From Chloroflexota bacterium (lineage in GTDB: Bacteria; Chloroflexota; Anaerolineae; B4-G1; SLSP01), in NCBI GenBank assembly GCA_009908585.1, contig JAAAOZ010000443.1:1-16574 (forward strand): 16,574 bases of DNA. Reading direction: 5' to 3'. A program made the position numbers and the translations under genes. A model generated the notes under the pieces. The model saw nothing but the letters and a program-made list of their open reading frames with translations. It ran no database searches and was not told the origin of the DNA. Below are positions 13,985-16,574 of the stretch, one piece after another. Each line of letters begins with the position of its first letter. Position 1 is the first letter of the stretch.

Positions 13985-15352
13985 ATGGATTATCTACCTC
14001 ACACCGACGAAGAACGTCGAGAGATGTTAGCGAGGATCGGGGTCGAAGCGCTCGTGAATCTCTTCGAGGATATCCCCGCCGACTATCGCTACCCCGAATT
14101 GGATCTCCCCCGCCCCCTCTCCGAGATGGAGGCGCTCCAAGAGCTATCGGCCATCGCGGAGCAGAATCTCGACGCCAACGCAACGCCTACCTTCTTGGGC
14201 GCTGGCGCCTATCGCCATTGGGCGCCCAGCGTGGTGGATTACGTGATCCGCCGGGGCGAGTTCGCCACCGCCTACACCCCCTATCAGGCCGAGATTAGCC
14301 AAGGGACATTGCAGGCGATCTTTGAATATCAGAGCATGATCTGCGACCTGACCGGCTTAGACGTCGCCAACGCCAGCCACTACGATGGCGCCACCGCCGC
14401 CGCCGAGGCCGTCGTCCACGCTTACAACGTCCAGCGCAAAAAGCGACACAAAGTCATCCTCTCGCCCAAACTGCATCCCCACTACCGCGCGACCATCCGC
14501 ACCTACATGCAAGGAATGGATCTGGACATCGGGGGCGATGAGACGCTCTCCAACTCACTGAGCGATTTGATCCAGAGGGTGGACAAGGACACCGTCTGCC
14601 TCATCCTACAAAGCCCCAACTTCCTGGGCGAAATCGAGGATCTGTCCCGCGTGCGCGATCAGATGCGCGCCCAGGATAAGCGCGCGCTCCTGGCCGTCGC
14701 CGCCAATCCCATCAGCCTGGGGCTGTTCAAGCCCCCCGGCGAATACGGCGCCGATATCGTCTTCGGCGAGGGGCAGCCGCTAGGCCTGGGACTGAACTTC
14801 GGCGGCCCCTACCTGGGATTCTACGCCTCCCGCGAGAAGTACGTGCGCCGTATCGCCGGGCGGCTCGTAGGCGAGACGGTCGATAGCGAGGGCGCCAGGG
14901 GCTACGTGATGACCCTCACGCCGCGCGAGCAGCACATCCGGCGCGATAAGGCCACCTCCAACATCTGCACCAACCAAGGCCTGATGGCCTTGGCCGCGTC
15001 GGTCTACCTCGCATCGCTGGGCAAGCAGGGCTTGCGTCAAGTCGCCGAACTCAACTATCACAAGGCGCATTACGCCGCCGACGCTATCGATCAGTTGGCC
15101 GCCTACGAGGTCCGGCGCGATGCGCCCTTCTTCAACGAATTCGTCGTCGCCTGCCCGGCGCCCGTCGCGGAGATCAACGCCTACCTGCGTCATCACGAAG
15201 ATGGCCCCATCATCGGCGGCTACGACCTCGGCCAGGACTACCCTGGACTCGAAAACCACATGCTCGTCGCCGTCACCGAGATGAATTACCGCGCTGAGAT
15301 CGACCGCTTCGTCACCTCGCTGGCCGCCTTCGCCCAGCAGCGAGAAGCCTAG
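13985..15352 (+). CDS. gcvPA: Glycine dehydrogenase (decarboxylating) subunit 1
   Basis: This is the N-terminal half of the P protein in organisms with a two-subunit glycine decarboxylase. With GcvPB and PLP it decarboxylates glycine and loads the aminomethyl group onto lipoyl-GcvH. The 455 residues match the usual GcvPA length. Family signatures are visible: the N-terminal YLPHTDEERREML, FLGAGAYRHWAPSVVDYVI, AYTPYQAEISQGTLQAIFEYQ, ASHYDGATAAAEA, GLGLNFGGPYLGFYA and the LTPREQHIRRDKATSNICTN region. This subunit has no PLP lysine, as expected. The ATG at 13985 follows AAGGAG (13972-13977). The gap to gcvPB is only 9 bases, so the two subunits are co-transcribed. Confidence 0.97.
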   Translation: MDYLPHTDEERREMLARIGVEALVNLFEDIPADYRYPELDLPRPLSEMEALQELSAIAEQNLDANATPTFLGAGAYRHWAPSVVDYVIRRGEFATAYTPYQAEISQGTLQAIFEYQSMICDLTGLDVANASHYDGATAAAEAVVHAYNVQRKKRHKVILSPKLHPHYRATIRTYMQGMDLDIGGDETLSNSLSDLIQRVDKDTVCLILQSPNFLGEIEDLSRVRDQMRAQDKRALLAVAANPISLGLFKPPGEYGADIVFGEGQPLGLGLNFGGPYLGFYASREKYVRRIAGRLVGETVDSEGARGYVMTLTPREQHIRRDKATSNICTNQGLMALAASVYLASLGKQGLRQVAELNYHKAHYAADAIDQLAAYEVRRDAPFFNEFVVACPAPVAEINAYLRHHEDGPIIGGYDLGQDYPGLENHMLVAVTEMNYRAEIDRFVTSLAAFAQQREA

Positions 15353-15361
15353 GAGAGAAAA

Positions 15362-16574
15362 ATGGAAAAGTTAATTTACGAACGTTCCGCTCCCGGACGA
15401 AAAGGCGTTCAACCGCCCGCCTTAGATGTACCAGAAAGCAAGCTCCCGACCGAGTTGCTCCGTGAGGAGTTAACCCTGCCGGAAGTCAGCGAAATCGACG
15501 TTGTGCGCCACTACCTGCGCCTCTCGCAACTCAACTACGCCATCGACAAGGGCATCTACCCCCTCGGTTCCTGCACGATGAAGTACAACCCCAAGATCAA
15601 CGAGGTGACGGCGCGGCTGCCCGGCTTCGCGGGCGCGCATCCCCTCCAGCCCGTCGCCACCGTCCAAGGCGCGCTGAAGCTGATGTACGACCTCCAAGAA
15701 TCCCTCAAAGAGATCGGCGGCTTTGCCGGCGTGACGCTCCAGCCGGCCGCCGGCGCCCATGGCGAGCTGACGGGCGTTTTGATTATGCGAAAATATCACG
15801 AGGATCGCGGCGACACCAAGCGCGACACCGTCCTGGTGCCTGATTCCGCGCACGGCACGAATCCCGCCACCACGAGTATGAGCGGCCTGCGCGTCGTGGA
15901 GATCCCCTCCGATGACCGCGGCAACGTCGATCTCGACGCGCTGGAGGAACAAATCTGTGATCGCGTCGTCGGGCTGATGATCACCAATCCCAACACGCTG
16001 GGCCTATTCGAGGAGGATCTCACCCACGTGATCGAGCGCGTGCATAGCTGTGGCGGCCTCGTCTATGGCGACGGCGCCAATATGAACGCCCTGATCGGCG
16101 TGATGCGCCCCGGGGACGCGGGCATCGACGTGATGCACTTCAACCTCCACAAGACCTTCAGCACGCCGCACGGCGGCGGCGGCCCCGGCAGCGGCCCCGT
16201 CGGCGTGGCCGAGCACCTGCGCGATTTCCTGCCCGGTCCTATCGTTACGCTGGATGAGGAGCACTCCACAACAGATCGCCCCTTCTACACCTTCACGACG
16301 CCACCCAAATCCATCGGGCGCGTCAAATCCTTCTGGGGACACTTCGGCGTTATCGTGCGGGCCTACACCTACATTCGCATGCTAGGCGCGGAGGGCCTGC
16401 GGCGTACCGCCGAGCACGCCGTCCTCAACGCCAACTACCTGCTCAGCCGGATCAAAGACGCCTACCCCCTGCCCCACGACCGCATCTGCAAGCACGAGTT
16501 CGTCGTCGAGGGCCACTTCGAGGACGCCCCGGACGTCCACGCCTTAGACATCGCCAAGCGCCTGATCGATTACG
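15362..16574 (+). CDS. gcvPB: Glycine dehydrogenase (decarboxylating) subunit 2, cut by the window end
   Basis: This is the C-terminal, PLP-binding half of the two-subunit P protein. 404 codons are present, and the frame is open to the last base. The full family length is about 480-490 residues, so roughly 80 are missing beyond the window. Signatures include the N-terminal YERSAPGRKG, YPLGSCTMKYNPK, LQPAAGAHGELTG, VPDSAHGTNPATTSM, TNPNTLGLFE and the PLP-lysine motif HFNLHKTFSTPHGGGGPG with K264. The ATG at 15362 follows AGGAGAG (15351-15357) and begins 9 bases after gcvPA, so the pair forms one operon. No frameshift or odd residue is seen. Confidence 0.97.
   Translation, partial: MEKLIYERSAPGRKGVQPPALDVPESKLPTELLREELTLPEVSEIDVVRHYLRLSQLNYAIDKGIYPLGSCTMKYNPKINEVTARLPGFAGAHPLQPVATVQGALKLMYDLQESLKEIGGFAGVTLQPAAGAHGELTGVLIMRKYHEDRGDTKRDTVLVPDSAHGTNPATTSMSGLRVVEIPSDDRGNVDLDALEEQICDRVVGLMITNPNTLGLFEEDLTHVIERVHSCGGLVYGDGANMNALIGVMRPGDAGIDVMHFNLHKTFSTPHGGGGPGSGPVGVAEHLRDFLPGPIVTLDEEHSTTDRPFYTFTTPPKSIGRVKSFWGHFGVIVRAYTYIRMLGAEGLRRTAEHAVLNANYLLSRIKDAYPLPHDRICKHEFVVEGHFEDAPDVHALDIAKRLIDY

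Overview
The window reads like a chromosome segment of a Chloroflexota bacterium, probably of the Anaerolineae/Ardenticatenia/Caldilineae group. This is inference from gene style, not a search: GC-rich genes, all twelve coding regions on the + strand, a two-subunit glycine decarboxylase, a DUF2723 membrane protein with a long C-terminal beta-rich extension, a very long multi-GAF histidine kinase, and short pyrimidine-rich degenerate repeats between genes. There are no rRNA or tRNA genes, CRISPR arrays or recognisable insertion sequences.

Layout. (1) 1-1567: a degenerate CTCnGTG repeat, then an unrecognised 219-aa protein with a likely winged-helix C-terminus, translationally coupled (GTGA overlap) to a class I SAM methyltransferase. 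(2) 1568-6268: a spacer made of GACTTT repeats, transketolase, and a coupled DUF2723 family membrane protein whose 5' end carries a strong 38-bp palindrome. (3) 6269-13412: a signalling-like block. It starts with an AT-rich leader holding a hairpin element, followed by a two-TM, multi-GAF histidine kinase. Next come two proteins that together equal one rifampicin-phosphotransferase-like dikinase, split and in reversed order (substrate-like plus phosphohistidine domains first, ATP-grasp domain second). A second copy of the hairpin element lies between these two. The block ends with a receiver domain fused to a CpaE/TadZ-like MinD-fold domain, whose reading frame is broken near 12921-12996. (4) 13413-16574: gcvH, an intrinsic terminator, gcvPA and the 5' part of gcvPB (cut by the window end). 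gcvT is not in the window.

How the genes work together. gcvH, gcvPA and gcvPB form the P and H parts of the glycine cleavage system. Transketolase is central carbon metabolism. The most unusual part is the 6502-13412 block, where a complete split dikinase (all expected ATP-grasp residues plus the phosphohistidine) lies between a sensor kinase and a receiver protein. A conserved imperfect hairpin element precedes two of these genes, and its 3' tail motif also lies before a third. The substrate of the dikinase and any signalling link are not visible from sequence.
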